From the NCBI RefSeq assembly GCF_009659535.1, contig NZ_VJZZ01000012.1, positions 186,001-250,000 on the forward strand: 64,000 bases of DNA. Direction: 5' to 3'. The notes beneath the pieces were generated by a model, which ran no database searches, was not told where the DNA came from, and saw nothing but the letters and a program-made list of their open reading frames with translations. The stretch is from Aggregicoccus sp. 17bor-14 (GTDB lineage Bacteria; Myxococcota; Myxococcia; Myxococcales; Myxococcaceae). The position numbers and the translations under genes were made by a program. This document shows, one piece after another, positions 24,938-35,576 of this stretch. How positions within the stretch are numbered: the first letter of the stretch is position 1; every line of letters starts with the position of its first letter.

Positions 24938-26254
24938 ATGGCAGACCGCGTGACGAGCGAGGGCGGAGCGAAGAAGGAGCCCACGAAGAAGGGCCTCATC
25001 GAGTGGCGCTACTTCCGGGGCTGGAGCGAGCAGGAGCTGCTGCCGCGGCTCGCGCTCGCGCGCACCCTGCCGCGCAACTTCCCCGACGAGCCGGAGAAGA
25101 TGTCCCTGGAGACGGGCTGGAGCCAGGTGCGCAGCGTGTCGCGGCTGGGGCGCGAGGAGCCGGGTCCGCCTGCGCCCGACGGGCTCTTCGAGCGGGCGCG
25201 CGCGGTGTTCGAGACCTTCGACTTCTCCGACCCGCGCATCGTGCGCTGGCACTTCAAGCAGGACGAGCCCCTGCGCGGGCGCGCGGTGCTGCTCGAGCTC
25301 AAGAGCCTGGACGAGAAGCTGCGCTTCCTGTGCGCGGTGCGCGTGGGCGGCACGCGGCTCGAGCGCGGCGAGAAGTGCAGCATCTACGGCTTCAGCTTCG
25401 AGACGCTCGCGGGCCACATCGAGGCGGGCTGCGAGTGGTTCCTGCTCCAGAAGGATCACGCGAGCGGCGAGGTGAGCTTCACCATCGAGGCGAGCTGGCG
25501 GCCCGGGCAGTTCCCCAACTGGTGGACCCGGCTGGGCTTCAGCCTCGTGGGCCGCCGCTACCAGCGCGCCTGGCACCGGCTCACCCACGTGCGCGTGCGC
25601 GAGCTCGCGCGCCACCGCCCGGAGCTGGTGGGCAAGGCCGCGCACAGCGGGGCGCTCGAGCACTCGGGCCACGAGGTGGAGACGGCGCCCGTGCAGTTCT
25701 TCGCGCAGCCCGCGCAGGGACGTCACAAGACGAAGGTCCACGAGGAGGTGGAGGCCGTGAGCAGAGGATTATGGTTGACGCCGTTGGGGCTGGGGGTGCT
25801 CGCCGGGATGCGCAGCATGAGCGCGCCCACGCTGGTGAGCCGCCGGCTCGCAGAGGCGCCGGGGCCGCTGAACAGCGGGCTCGCGCGCACGCTGGCCAAG
25901 CCCTGGGTGCCGCAGGCGCTCGGCCTGCTCGCGCTGGGCGAGCTGGTGGTGGACAAGCTGCCGATGACGCCCGCGCGCGTGAAGGCGGTGCCGCTCGCCG
26001 GCCGGATCTTCGCGGGCGCGCTCGCCGCGGCGGCCTCGGTGGCGGGCAGCTCGCGCGGGCGCACCCTCGCGGCCGCGGCGCTGGGCGCCACCACGGCGGT
26101 GGTCTCGGCCTGGGCCTTCTTCGAGCTGCGCACGCTGGTGACGCGCCGGCTCAAGGTGCCGGCAGTCGCGGCGGGCCTCGCCGAGGACTCGCTGGTGGGG
26201 GCGCTCGCGAGCCGCCTCATGCCGGTGGTGTCCGGCGCCAGCGCGAGCGCGTAG
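24938..26254 (+). CDS. DUF1990-like and DUF4126-like fusion protein
   Basis: This 438-residue protein has two parts. Residues about 15-240 form a DUF1990-like domain (GLIEWRYFRGWSEQEL, LCAVRVGGTRLERGEKCSIY, FTIEASWRPGQFPNWWTRLG and the RRYQRAWHRLTHVRVRELA helix). Residues about 275-435 are hydrophobic and look like the DUF4126 membrane domain (LTPLGLGVLAGMRSMSAPTL, AGRIFAGALAAAASVAG, TTAVVSAWAFFELRTLV). Fusion puts the soluble domain at the membrane. Both families are uncharacterised. The strong hairpin downstream at 26279 probably ends the operon. Confidence 0.7.
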   Translation: MADRVTSEGGAKKEPTKKGLIEWRYFRGWSEQELLPRLALARTLPRNFPDEPEKMSLETGWSQVRSVSRLGREEPGPPAPDGLFERARAVFETFDFSDPRIVRWHFKQDEPLRGRAVLLELKSLDEKLRFLCAVRVGGTRLERGEKCSIYGFSFETLAGHIEAGCEWFLLQKDHASGEVSFTIEASWRPGQFPNWWTRLGFSLVGRRYQRAWHRLTHVRVRELARHRPELVGKAAHSGALEHSGHEVETAPVQFFAQPAQGRHKTKVHEEVEAVSRGLWLTPLGLGVLAGMRSMSAPTLVSRRLAEAPGPLNSGLARTLAKPWVPQALGLLALGELVVDKLPMTPARVKAVPLAGRIFAGALAAAASVAGSSRGRTLAAAALGATTAVVSAWAFFELRTLVTRRLKVPAVAAGLAEDSLVGALASRLMPVVSGASASA

Positions 26255-26278
26255 GCGTCCCCGCTCCCTCTGGGCCCC

Positions 26279-26304
26279 CGACCCAGGCCCTGCGGCCCGG
26301 GTCG
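26279..26304 (+). terminator. GC-rich hairpin after the DUF1990/DUF4126 operon
   Basis: Two 11-bp arms (CGACCCAGGCC and GGCCCGGGTCG, one mismatch) surround a CTGC loop, 25 bp after the stop codon. No T-run follows, as is common in such GC-rich genomes. Confidence 0.5.
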
Positions 26305-26455
26305 CCGCGGCCCCGCCCGCCTGCTCCCCGGGTGCACCGCGCACTGCGCACCCGGCCTCACCTTGAGCGCCGACGGGCGCTGCGTTCACACTGCCCCCTC
26401 GGGACGCGTAGGAGCGGGAAGCGCCGCTGCGCGCCGGGAAGAGGACCGCGGGCAC

Positions 26456-29380
26456 ATGGGCAGTCTGGGCTGTCTGGACGAGGGGCGCCTGTGGGCGCTC
26501 GCGCAGGGCGAGGCGACGGCGACGGCCGCCGAGGCGCGCCACCTGGAGACCTGCGAGGCGTGCGGCGAGCGCAGCCGCACGCACCTGCTGCCCGGCTCGC
26601 TCGCGCAGCCCGCGCCGCGCGCTGGCGACGCGAGCGGCGAGGACGAGCCCACCCCGGAGATCGGCGCCCCGCAGCCGCTCGCCCCGCAGCCGCAGGCGCT
26701 GCCGCGCGGCAGCAGCCTCGGGCGCTACCTGGTGCTCGAGCGCCTGGGCGCGGGCGGCATGGGCGAGGTGTACGCGGCCTTCGACCCGCAGCTCAACCGC
26801 AAGGTGGCCCTCAAGCTGCTGCTGCCGCGCGCCGCGGGCGCGGACGGCAAGGCGCGCCTGCTGCGCGAGGCGCAGGCGATGGCGCAGCTGTCCCACCCCA
26901 ACGTGCTGCCGGTGTTCGACGCGGGCGAGGCGGACGGGCGCGTCTTCATCGCGATGGAGCTGGTGGAGGGCACCACGCTGCGCGCGTGGCTGCTCGAGCG
27001 GCGGCGCCCCTGGCCCGAGGTGCTGCGCCCCTTCCTCGAGGCGGGCCGGGGCCTGGCGGCGGCGCACGCGGCGGGGCTCGTGCACCGCGACTTCAAGCCG
27101 GACAACGTGCTGCTGGGGCCCGGCGGCCGCGTGTACGTGATGGACTTCGGGCTCGCGTGCGCGGGCGAGGAGCGCGCGCCGGCGCCCGACCTCGAGCTGC
27201 AGGCGCCCGAGGCCGAGGCCCGCGCCTCCGGCACGCTGCTGCACGCCTCGCTCACCCACGCGGGCAGCCTGGTGGGCACGCCGGGCTACATGGCGCCCGA
27301 GCAGTACTCGCGCGCGGTGCTGGACGGGCGCGCGGACGCCTTCGGCTTCTGCGCCGCGCTCTACTTCGGGCTCTACGGAAAGAAGCCCTTCGTGGGGAAG
27401 GACGCGCGCAGCCTCATGCGCGCCACGCTCGCCGGCGAGGTGCAGCCGCCGCCTCCGGACGCGCACGTGCCGGCGTGGCTGCAGCGGGTGGTGCTGCGCG
27501 GGCTCAGCGTCTCGCCGGACGCGCGCTTCCCCACCATGGAGGCGCTGCTCGCGGCGCTGCAGCAGGACCCGCGCGCCCGCCAGCGGCGCTGGGCGCTCGC
27601 GAGCGCGGCGGCGCTGGCGCTGCTGGGGGCCTGGGGCGTGCAACGCCACCTCGCCGGCCGCGAGCGCGCGCAGTGCGAGAGCGAGGCGCAGGCGGGGCTG
27701 GGGGGGGTGTGGTCGCGGGCGCAGCAGGGCGAGGTGGCGAGCGCCTTCGCGGGCTCGGGCAAGCCCTACGCGCAGGGGGCGCTCGCGCGGGTGCGCACGG
27801 CGCTGGATGCGTACGTGGAGCGCTGGCGCGCCCAGCGCGAGGACGCCTGCCTCGCGACGCACGTGCGCGGCGAGGCGAGCGCGCGCGTGCTGCAGCTGCG
27901 CACCGGGTGCCTCGAGCACAAGCGCGCCGAGCTCTCCGCGCTCACCGACGTGCTCGCGCACGCGGACGCGCAGGTGGTGGAGAAGGCCGTGTCGCTGGCC
28001 AACGGGCTCTCCAGCCTCGAGGCCTGCGCGGACGTGGACGCGCTGATGCACCAGGTGCCGCCCCCCGAGTCCCCCGCGCTCGCTCAGAAGGTGGAGGACC
28101 TGCGCGGCCGGCTCGCCCGCGGCCGCGTGCTGCGCGGGGCGGGCAAGTTCAAGGAGGGAGTCGCGCTGGTGGAGCCGCTGCTCGCCGAGGCGCGCGGCCT
28201 GCACTACCGCCCCCTGGAGGCCGAGGCCGAGTACCTGCTGGGCCTCCTGCAGGGCAGCTTCGGGGACAAGGACGCCGGGGAGCGCCACCTGAAGCAGGCG
28301 GTGTGGGCCGCGGAGGCGACGAACCACGACGAGACGAAGCTGGACGCGCTCACCGGCCTCGTCTCGGTCATCGGCTTCGACAGCACCCGCGCGAAGGAGA
28401 GCGAGGAGTGGTTCCAGCTGGCGGAGGCGGTGCTCTCGCGCCGCCCCGGAGACGTGGACGCGGCGCAGCGGCTCTACAGCGTGCGCGGCGCGGTGCTCCT
28501 GGTGAACGACAAGTACGTGGAGGGCGAGGCGCTGCTGCGCCGCGCGCTCGCGCTCGTGGAGCGCTCGGCGGGGCCCGACTCCATCGAGGCCGCGGACGTG
28601 CACCAGCGCCTCGGCCAGGCGCTGGAGAACCAGGGCAAGTACGAGGAGGCGCTCGTCTCCTACGGCCGCTCGCGCGCGGTGTTCGAGCGCGTCTTCGGCC
28701 CCGAGCACCCGCAGGTGGGCTACGCGCTCATCACCACCGCGAGCGCGCTGGGGGAGCTGCGGCGCCAGGAGGCGGCGGAGCTGGCCGAGCGCGGGGTGGC
28801 CATCCTGGAGAAGGCCCTGTCCGCGAGCAGCCCCAAGCTGGGGGCGGTGCTCAACAACGCGGCCGTGGTGATGGAGCAGCTGGAGCGCTACCCGCAGGCG
28901 CTCTCCATGTACCAGCGCGCGCTCAAGGTGAAGGAGGCGGGCTTCGGCCCCGAGCACCCGAGCAGCGCCATCACCTGCACCAACGTGGGCATCGTGCTCA
29001 CCCGGCTGGGGCGCGCGAAGGAGGCGCTGCCCTACCTGCAGCGCTCCATCGCGGTCTTCGAGAAGGGGCCGGACCCCGAGGGCGCGAACATGGCCCACCC
29101 CCTCACCGGCTACGGCGAGGCGCTCCTGAACCTGGACCAGCCCGCGAAGGCGGTGGCGCCGCTGCAGCGCGCGCTGCGCATCCGCGACCGCGCCGAGGTG
29201 GCCCCCCGGCTCAAGGCCCAGACGCGCTACCTCCTCGCGCATGCCCTCTGGGAATCGCGGCAGGACCGGCCCCGCGCCGCTGCGCTCGCGCACCAGGCGC
29301 TCGAGCAGCTGGTGAGCGAGGACGGCCAGCCCCTGCGGCGCGAGGTGCAGCGCTGGATGGCCGAGAGCGGCGTGCCCTGA
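26456..29380 (+). CDS. Ser/Thr protein kinase with N-terminal zinc finger and C-terminal TPRs
   Basis: ATG 26456 gives 974 residues. The first 40 residues hold an anti-sigma-type HxxxCxxC motif ([11 protein letters not shown]: His29, Cys33, Cys36). The kinase domain (about 88-370) has GAGGMGEV, Lys120 (VALK), HRDFKPDN (210-217), DFG (230-232) and [10 protein letters not shown]. One TM segment follows near 380-400. The rest is a TPR superhelix whose repeats contain the kinesin-light-chain-like pattern [20 protein letters not shown] and [16 protein letters not shown]. This is a large kinase architecture typical of myxobacteria; the TPRs may recruit substrates on the far side of the membrane. 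Confidence 0.92.
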   Translation: MGSLGCLDEGRLWALAQGEATATAAEARHLETCEACGERSRTHLLPGSLAQPAPRAGDASGEDEPTPEIGAPQPLAPQPQALPRGSSLGRYLVLERLGAGGMGEVYAAFDPQLNRKVALKLLLPRAAGADGKARLLREAQAMAQLSHPNVLPVFDAGEADGRVFIAMELVEGTTLRAWLLERRRPWPEVLRPFLEAGRGLAAAHAAGLVHRDFKPDNVLLGPGGRVYVMDFGLACAGEERAPAPDLELQAPEAEARASGTLLHASLTHAGSLVGTPGYMAPEQYSRAVLDGRADAFGFCAALYFGLYGKKPFVGKDARSLMRATLAGEVQPPPPDAHVPAWLQRVVLRGLSVSPDARFPTMEALLAALQQDPRARQRRWALASAAALALLGAWGVQRHLAGRERAQCESEAQAGLGGVWSRAQQGEVASAFAGSGKPYAQGALARVRTALDAYVERWRAQREDACLATHVRGEASARVLQLRTGCLEHKRAELSALTDVLAHADAQVVEKAVSLANGLSSLEACADVDALMHQVPPPESPALAQKVEDLRGRLARGRVLRGAGKFKEGVALVEPLLAEARGLHYRPLEAEAEYLLGLLQGSFGDKDAGERHLKQAVWAAEATNHDETKLDALTGLVSVIGFDSTRAKESEEWFQLAEAVLSRRPGDVDAAQRLYSVRGAVLLVNDKYVEGEALLRRALALVERSAGPDSIEAADVHQRLGQALENQGKYEEALVSYGRSRAVFERVFGPEHPQVGYALITTASALGELRRQEAAELAERGVAILEKALSASSPKLGAVLNNAAVVMEQLERYPQALSMYQRALKVKEAGFGPEHPSSAITCTNVGIVLTRLGRAKEALPYLQRSIAVFEKGPDPEGANMAHPLTGYGEALLNLDQPAKAVAPLQRALRIRDRAEVAPRLKAQTRYLLAHALWESRQDRPRAAALAHQALEQLVSEDGQPLRREVQRWMAESGVP

Positions 29381-29388
29381 ACAGGGGC

Positions 29389-29402
29389 GCAGGCAAACCT
29401 GC
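29389..29402 (+). terminator. Short hairpin after the kinase/TPR gene
   Basis: GCAGG and CCTGC arms flank a CAAA loop, followed by TT, 8 bp after the stop codon. It is short, so it may be a weak terminator or chance. Confidence 0.3.
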
Positions 29403-29439
29403 TTGCGGTGCGGGGGCTTCCCCGGAAGAGTGAGGGACC

Positions 29440-30912
29440 ATGCCCCTCTCCCCGCTCGCCCTGCCCACCGCCGCCCTCGCCCTCCTCTCCGCCGCGCCGG
29501 CCAAGGCCCCGGCCGCGACGCCTGCCGCGCAGGAGCTGGACCCGCGCGTGGCGAGCCGCCTCATGGGCCCGGCCCTCACCGAGGGCCACGCCTGGGCGCT
29601 GCTCACCGAGCTCACCGACACCATCGGCCCGCGCCTCTCCGGCTCCGCGGGCGCCGAGGCCGCGGTGCAGTGGGCGCGCGCGCGGCTGGAAGCGGACGGC
29701 GTGAAGGTGCGCCTGGAGCCGGTGCAGGCGCCGCACTGGGTGCGCGGCGTGGAGACGGGCGAGGTGCTCGCCGCCACAGGCCGCCGCGCCCAGACCCTGC
29801 ACCTCACGGCGCTGGGCGGCAGCGTGCCCACGGAGAAGGAGGGGCTCACCGCGGAGGTGGTGGAGGTGCACTCCTTCGAGGAGCTCACGGCGCTGGGGCA
29901 GGGGGCGCGCGGGAAGATCGTCCTCTTCAACCACGACATGAGCACCGCCGAGGGCTACGGGCGCGCCAGTGCGCTGCGCACCCGGGGCGCCTCGGAGGCC
30001 GCGAAGCTGGGCGCGGTGGGCATGCTGGTGCGCTCGCTCGCCACCGCGTCCCTGCGCACGCCGCACACCGGCGCCATGCGCTACGAGGAGGGCGTGGCGA
30101 AGGTGCCGGCCGCCGCCGTCACCACCGAGGATGCGGCGCTGCTGCACCGGCTGCTCGCGGCGAACCCGAAGGAGCCCGTGCGCGTGAAGATGGTCCTCGG
30201 CTGCCAGACGCTGCCGGACGTGCCCTCCTCCAACGTGGTGGCGGAGATCCGCGGCCGCGAGCGCCCCGACGAGGTGGTGGTGCTCGGCGCGCACCTGGAC
30301 TCCTGGGACCTGGGCACCGGCGCGCACGACGACGGCGCCGGCGTGGTGATGGCCATGGACACGGCGCGCCTGCTCGCGCACCTGGAGCGCCCGCCGCGGC
30401 GCACCGTGCGCATCGTGCTCTTCATGAACGAGGAGAACGGGCTCGCCGGCGGCCGCGCCTATGCCGCGGCGCACGCGGGCGAGCTCGCCAAGCACGTGGC
30501 CGGGCTCGAGTCCGACGCGGGCGGCGGGCGCCCGCTGGGCGTCACGGTGAAGGCAGGGCCGGGCGCCGACGCGCTCATGCGCCGCCTCCTGCCGCCCCTG
30601 CAGGCGGTGGGCGCCGCGCAGCTGCTCGAGGGCGAGGCGGGCGGCGCGGACCTCTCGCCCATGGCGAGCGCGCAGGTGCCCTTCGCGGGCGTGCGCGTGG
30701 ACACCAGCCACTACTTCGACGTGCACCACACCGCCGCGGACACGCTGGACAAGGTGGACCCGCAGGCGCTCGCGCAGAGCACCGCCGCCTTCGCATGGGT
30801 GACGTACGCGCTCGCCGAGATGCGCGACGTGCTGCCGCGCCCCGAGGCCACCGAGCGCACCGCGGGCGCGCCTGCGCCCACCGCGCCCGCCTCGAAGCCT
30901 GCGGCCCACTGA
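29440..30912 (+). CDS. M28-family zinc aminopeptidase with PA domain
   Basis: This 490-residue protein has a signal-like N-terminus ([19 protein letters not shown]), so export is expected. A protease-associated (PA) segment (about 140-220, [11 protein letters not shown] and [13 protein letters not shown]) precedes the M28 peptidase core. Zinc ligands and catalytic residues are visible: [25 protein letters not shown] with the catalytic Glu, ESDAGG and [10 protein letters not shown]. The family removes N-terminal residues from peptides, fitting periplasmic or extracellular digestion by a predatory bacterium. The last ~35 residues are a low-complexity Ala/Pro tail. A palindromic repeat follows the gene. 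Confidence 0.9.
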   Translation: MPLSPLALPTAALALLSAAPAKAPAATPAAQELDPRVASRLMGPALTEGHAWALLTELTDTIGPRLSGSAGAEAAVQWARARLEADGVKVRLEPVQAPHWVRGVETGEVLAATGRRAQTLHLTALGGSVPTEKEGLTAEVVEVHSFEELTALGQGARGKIVLFNHDMSTAEGYGRASALRTRGASEAAKLGAVGMLVRSLATASLRTPHTGAMRYEEGVAKVPAAAVTTEDAALLHRLLAANPKEPVRVKMVLGCQTLPDVPSSNVVAEIRGRERPDEVVVLGAHLDSWDLGTGAHDDGAGVVMAMDTARLLAHLERPPRRTVRIVLFMNEENGLAGGRAYAAAHAGELAKHVAGLESDAGGGRPLGVTVKAGPGADALMRRLLPPLQAVGAAQLLEGEAGGADLSPMASAQVPFAGVRVDTSHYFDVHHTAADTLDKVDPQALAQSTAAFAWVTYALAEMRDVLPRPEATERTAGAPAPTAPASKPAAH

Positions 30913-30926
30913 GCCCGCTGCGTCCT

Positions 30927-30947
30927 CCCTCTCCCCCTGGGAGAGGG
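30927..30947. repeat. Dispersed palindromic repeat, copy 1
   Basis: CCCTCTCCC and GGGAGAGGG arms surround a CCT loop, 14 bp after the M28 peptidase stop codon. It is identical in its arms to the copies near 40.85, 49.43 and 62.32 kb. Confidence 0.7.
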
Positions 30948-31076
30948 TGGGCGTCCCCCCGCCCGCCCAGCGCTCGGCTGTCGGAGCCCTCACCCGGTCG
31001 GCTCGACCCGGATGCACTCCGGGCGCTGCCGATACACCGTCAGCCCCGCACGCACACACGCGCGAGGAGACATGGG

Positions 31077-32060
<984 letters not shown>

Positions 32061-32063
32061 ATC

Positions 32064-32084
32064 AGGTGCAACCGGGTTGCACCT
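32064..32084. terminator. Bidirectional hairpin terminator between convergent genes
   Basis: A perfect 9-bp inverted repeat (AGGTGCAAC and GTTGCACCT) with a CGG loop lies 3 bp after the aldo/keto reductase stop and overlaps the stop of the opposing hydrolase gene. It could serve both transcripts. Confidence 0.6.
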
Positions 32085-33051
32085 ACCGCGTCAACGCGAG
32101 CGCCACCAGCGCCTCGGTCAAATCCCCCGGGCTCCACCGTGAGAGCCCGGGCAGGCTCCGCATTGCGCCCTGCGCATGGTCCACGTCGTCCAGGCGCACC
32201 ACGCGGGCGCCGGGCACCAGCGCATCCTCGGGCACCACGAAGCCATCCGAGGCCCAGCCGTAGCGCCGGCGCGTGTAGCGCGCGACCGGCGCGAGCAGGG
32301 ACAAGGGTGAGCCCCGGCTCGTGGCGAGCGCCACGGTGGGAATCTCCGTGGGATACGGATGCGCGCGCACGAAGCGCATGCGCTCGGCGTAGGTGAAGTC
32401 CTCCACCGAGACGCTCTGGCCCTGGAAGACGCAGGGCATCACGGTGTCCACGAGCCGGCGCAGCCGGGGAATGGTGATGAGGTCGTTCGCGATGGGCGAG
32501 CCGCCGTACGGGGCCTGCAGCGCGACGAGCGCGCGCACGGGACCCCGCAGCTCCGGGTGCAGCGCGAGCGCGGCCATCGCCTCCACGGCGCCCTTGCTGT
32601 GGCCCACCAGCACCACGCTGCGCCCGAAGTACACCGCATCCCGCAGCGCCTCGCAGACGCGCAGGACGTTCGCGCTCAGCGCGCCCTCGGTGTCCACGGC
32701 CACCTCGCGCACGTCGAGGCCGCGGCGCACGAGGCGCCCCACGTTGTCCTCGAAGTAGCCGGGCAGCTCGTCTCCGAGCAGCCCGCGCAGGAGCAGGTAC
32801 TGGTGCTCGCGCGCCTCGGCGGGCAGCACGCTCTCGGCCGCGCGCACCCGGGCATGCACGCGGCGGAACTCCGCCGTCACGTCGGTGGTCGGCGCGCTCT
32901 TGGCGCGAAACCACCCGGCGAGCCCCGCGCAGCCCGGGCCCCACCAGCCGTCCGCGCCGTCCAGCACCGCCTCCGGGCGCAGCACGTTGCGCGGCGCGGG
33001 GACGGAGAGCGAGGTCTCGGGAACGGGGGCTTCGGTGAGGCGGGGAGGCAT
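32083..33051 (-). CDS. Alpha/beta hydrolase (lipase/esterase-like)
   Basis: ATG 33051 gives 322 residues. The nucleophile elbow reads VVLVGHSKGAVEAMAALAL (GxSxG), and a downstream VDHAQGAM His and an Asp in LDDVD complete a plausible triad. The middle section resembles PGAP1/triacylglycerol-lipase-like hydrolases (VALQAPYGGSPIAND). No convincing signal peptide is present. It is divergent from the polyamine-type operon with about 70 bp between the promoters, so shared regulation is possible but unproven. Confidence 0.8.
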   Translation of the reverse strand: MPPRLTEAPVPETSLSVPAPRNVLRPEAVLDGADGWWGPGCAGLAGWFRAKSAPTTDVTAEFRRVHARVRAAESVLPAEAREHQYLLLRGLLGDELPGYFEDNVGRLVRRGLDVREVAVDTEGALSANVLRVCEALRDAVYFGRSVVLVGHSKGAVEAMAALALHPELRGPVRALVALQAPYGGSPIANDLITIPRLRRLVDTVMPCVFQGQSVSVEDFTYAERMRFVRAHPYPTEIPTVALATSRGSPLSLLAPVARYTRRRYGWASDGFVVPEDALVPGARVVRLDDVDHAQGAMRSLPGLSRWSPGDLTEALVALALTR

Positions 33052-33119
33052 GGCGCGTGGGGAAGGTGAGTAGAGAGGAACAGCACCGCTCCGGTCAATC
33101 GGGGGCAGCGCAGCTCCCG

Positions 33120-33128
33120 TGCTAGAAG
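33120..33128 (+). promoter_or_regulatory. Extended -10-like element TGCTAGAAG before the polyamine-type operon
   Basis: TGC-TAGAAG would place transcription start near 33135. That is downstream of the in-frame GTG at 33119, so that GTG cannot be the start codon if this promoter is real. No -35 consensus is visible. Confidence 0.35.
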
Positions 33129-33157
33129 GACCTCCGTCGGAGAGGAGGGGGCGCACG

Positions 33158-33511
33158 CTGACGACCGGACAGGAGTGGCTGGTGGATGTGAGCGGCGCCG
33201 AGCCCGCGCGCCTGCGCAGCCAGGCGGCGCTCGCCGCGCTCTTCGAGGAGCTGGTGGTGGTGCTGGGGCTGCACGTGGTGGGGCAGCCGCAGTGGCATGT
33301 GTTCCCGGAGCCCGGGGGCGTCACGGGGCTCGCGCTGCTCGCCGAGAGCCACCTCGCGGTGCACACCTTCCCCGAGCACGGCTTCGCGGCGCTCAACCTC
33401 TACTGCTGCCGCGCTCGCCCGCGGCCGGACTTCGCGGCGCTCGTGGCGCGCCACCTGGGCGCGGGCGCGCGGGTGCAGGTGCGCGAGCTCGCGCGGAGCG
33501 TGGCGCCGTGA
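33158..33511 (+). CDS. S-adenosylmethionine decarboxylase-like pyruvoyl protein, probable CTG start
   Basis: The core ESHLAVHTFPEHGFAALNLY is the SpeD/SpeH signature. Ser64 is the expected self-cleavage site that becomes the pyruvoyl group, and His69 and Cys84 match the known catalytic residues, with Thr56 where Ser55 sits in the Thermotoga enzyme. The enzyme makes decarboxylated AdoMet, the aminopropyl donor for polyamines. I propose a CTG start at 33158. A GAGGAGGGG ribosome site lies 7 bp upstream, and the resulting 117-residue numbering agrees within one residue with Thermotoga SpeD. Alternatives are GTG 33119, which overlaps the predicted promoter, and GTG 33182, which would remove the first strand. 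Its stop overlaps the GTG start of the next gene. Confidence 0.85.
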   Translation: MTTGQEWLVDVSGAEPARLRSQAALAALFEELVVVLGLHVVGQPQWHVFPEPGGVTGLALLAESHLAVHTFPEHGFAALNLYCCRARPRPDFAALVARHLGAGARVQVRELARSVAP

Positions 33512-35415
33512 CGCAGGGCCAGTGCCCCTCGTGCGGAGCGCCGGTGGCCTTCACGGCCGGCAGCGCGCGCGTGCTGGTGTGCGAGCACTGCCAGGCGGTG
33601 GTGGCGCGCAAGGGCGAGCAGCTCGAGGCGCGCGGGCGGGTGGCGGCGCTGGTGGACACGGAGAGCCCCTTCCGGCTCGGGCTCTCGGGCACCTTCCGCA
33701 AGGTGCCCTTCACGCTGGTGGGTCACCTGCAGAAGGACTTCGGAGCAGGGCCCTGGGACGAGTGGTACCTCGAGTTCTCGGACGGGCGCACCGGCTGGCT
33801 GAGCGAGAGCGAGGGTGCGCTGCACCTGAGCCACTTCGCGGGTGAGGAGGCGGAGCTCTCGCTCGGAACCTTCCGCCCCGGGCACCGCTTCGTGCTGCAG
33901 GGCGAGCGCTACGTGGCCGAGGAGGTGGGCCGCGCGCGCACGGTGAGCGCCGCGGGCCAGCTTCCCGACGACGTGGACCCCTCCGTCGAGTCGCGCTACG
34001 TGGACGCCACCGGCACCGAGGGGCGCTTCGCTACGCTGGACTTCGGCCCGCGCGACTCCGCCCCCGAGGTGTTCCTCGGCGAGCGCGTGCAGCTCGAGCA
34101 GCTGGGCATCCCGCTCTCCGACCTCCAACCCCGCGTGCGCAAGGTGGCGCTGCAGCAGGCGCGCTGCACGCAGTGCAACGGGCCGCTGGAGCTGCGCGCG
34201 CCGGACCGCACGAAGCGCGTGGGCTGCCCCTACTGCGGCGCGCTGCTCGATGCGAGCACCGGGCGGCTCTCCTTCCTGCAGCTGCTGGAGAAGCCGAAGC
34301 ACGCGCCGCCCGTGCCGCTGGGCAGCACGGGGCGGCTCGCGGGCACGGAGTGGGTGTGCATCGGGTACCTCGTGCGCTCCTGCCGGGTGGAGGGCACGCG
34401 CTACGCCTGGGGCGAGCACCTGCTCTTCAACCGCGCGCGCGGCTTCAGCTGGCTGCTGGTCTCCGAGGGGCACTGGAGCCACCTCATCCCCATCCCCGCG
34501 GGCGAGGTGAGCGTGCGGCGCGGCAGCGCGGCGCACTACCGCGGCGAGCGCTACCGGGCCTTCAGCCAGGTGACGGCGGTGACGGAGAGCGTGCTGGGCG
34601 AGTGCTACTGGGAGGTGCAGGCCGGAGAGCGCGCCGAGGCCACCGACTACGTGGCGCCGCCGCACTCCCTCAGCGAGGACGCGACCGAGAGCGAGGTGAC
34701 CTTCAGCCACGGCACCTACCTCACGCCCGCCCAGGTGCAGCAGGCCTTCGGGCTGAAGGAGAAGCTGCCGCGGCCGCGCGGCGTGGGCGCGAGCCAGCCC
34801 AACCCGGGCAAGGCGCGCGCGCGGGCCACCCTGCGCTGGACGGGGCTGTGGGCGGCGCTGCTGCTCGCGGTGCAGATCGCCGCGTGGGTGCGCTCGGCGA
34901 ACGCGCACGTGCTGGACGTGGTGGTGGCGGTGGCGCCGGACGCGCTGAGCGGCGAGCCCAGCGCGATGCACTTCAGCGAGCCCTTCGAGCTGCCGCGGCG
35001 CGGGCCGGTGGAGGTGCGGCTGGAGAGCGCGCTGGACAACGACTGGCTCGGCGTCCAGGGAGACCTCGTCAACGACGCCACGGGCGAGGTGGTCAGCTTC
35101 TACGAGGAGCTGAGCTACTACTCCGGGCGCGACAGCGACGGCGCGTGGACGGAGGGCTCGCGCGAGGGCACCGCGCGCCTCGGCCGGCTCGAGGCCGGGC
35201 GCTACGTGCTGCGCACCACCGCCTCCTTCGATCCGACGAAGGGCCCGCGCGAGCGCAGCTTCCACGTGCAGGTGGTGGATGACCCTCCGCCCAGCGGCAC
35301 GCTGTTCCTCGTCTTCCTCGGGCTCCTGCTGGTGCCCGTGGGCTTCGCCCTCCACGGCGCCAACAGCTTCGAGACGCGGCGCTGGGCGGAGAGCAACCTT
35401 CAGGAGGGTGGCTGA
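33508..35415 (+). CDS. DUF4178 membrane protein with two zinc ribbons
   Basis: A GTG start overlapping the previous stop (GTGA) gives 635 residues. Two zinc ribbons are clear: Cys6/Cys9/Cys25/Cys28 and Cys220/Cys223/Cys240/Cys243. Each is followed by a DUF4178-like beta domain (DEWYLEFSDGRTGWLSESEG and WGEHLLFNRARGFSWLLVSE). A TM helix at about 445-461 and another near 598-618 bracket a beta-sandwich-like domain of about 130 residues that should lie outside the cytoplasm. DUF4178 has no proven function but recurs beside DUF350 and polyamine enzymes. It may bind the product or nucleate the membrane complex. Confidence 0.85.
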   Translation: MTQGQCPSCGAPVAFTAGSARVLVCEHCQAVVARKGEQLEARGRVAALVDTESPFRLGLSGTFRKVPFTLVGHLQKDFGAGPWDEWYLEFSDGRTGWLSESEGALHLSHFAGEEAELSLGTFRPGHRFVLQGERYVAEEVGRARTVSAAGQLPDDVDPSVESRYVDATGTEGRFATLDFGPRDSAPEVFLGERVQLEQLGIPLSDLQPRVRKVALQQARCTQCNGPLELRAPDRTKRVGCPYCGALLDASTGRLSFLQLLEKPKHAPPVPLGSTGRLAGTEWVCIGYLVRSCRVEGTRYAWGEHLLFNRARGFSWLLVSEGHWSHLIPIPAGEVSVRRGSAAHYRGERYRAFSQVTAVTESVLGECYWEVQAGERAEATDYVAPPHSLSEDATESEVTFSHGTYLTPAQVQQAFGLKEKLPRPRGVGASQPNPGKARARATLRWTGLWAALLLAVQIAAWVRSANAHVLDVVVAVAPDALSGEPSAMHFSEPFELPRRGPVEVRLESALDNDWLGVQGDLVNDATGEVVSFYEELSYYSGRDSDGAWTEGSREGTARLGRLEAGRYVLRTTASFDPTKGPRERSFHVQVVDDPPPSGTLFLVFLGLLLVPVGFALHGANSFETRRWAESNLQEGG

Positions 35416-35576
35416 TGCGCTTCCTCGGTGGACTCGTGGTGCTGCTCTTCGCGTACCTGGCCTTCACGGGCTGGCGCCCCTACACGGCCGAGGAGCGCGG
35501 GCAGCTGCCGGGGGACGCACGGCGCGGCCCCGGTGGCGCCATCTTCTGGACCGGTGGCTTTCAGGGAGGCAAGTGA
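35415..35576 (+). CDS. 53-residue membrane peptide in the polyamine-type operon
   Basis: ATG 35415 overlaps the preceding stop (TGATG) and its own stop overlaps the next ATG (TGATG), so it is tightly coupled on both sides. The peptide starts MRFLGGLVVLLFAYLAFTGW, a single hydrophobic helix, and continues with a polar Gly/Arg-rich tail (PYTAEERGQLPGDARRGPGG). It is easy to miss because of its size. The coupling argues that it is real and acts as a small subunit of the same membrane assembly. No family is recognised. Confidence 0.65.
   Translation: MRFLGGLVVLLFAYLAFTGWRPYTAEERGQLPGDARRGPGGAIFWTGGFQGGK

Noticed and set aside
29403-31076. Long open frame extending the aldo/keto reductase upstream.
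   Set aside because: The canonical family N-terminus begins at 31077 with a ribosome site; the upstream part is antisense-like low-complexity sequence over the M28 peptidase gene.
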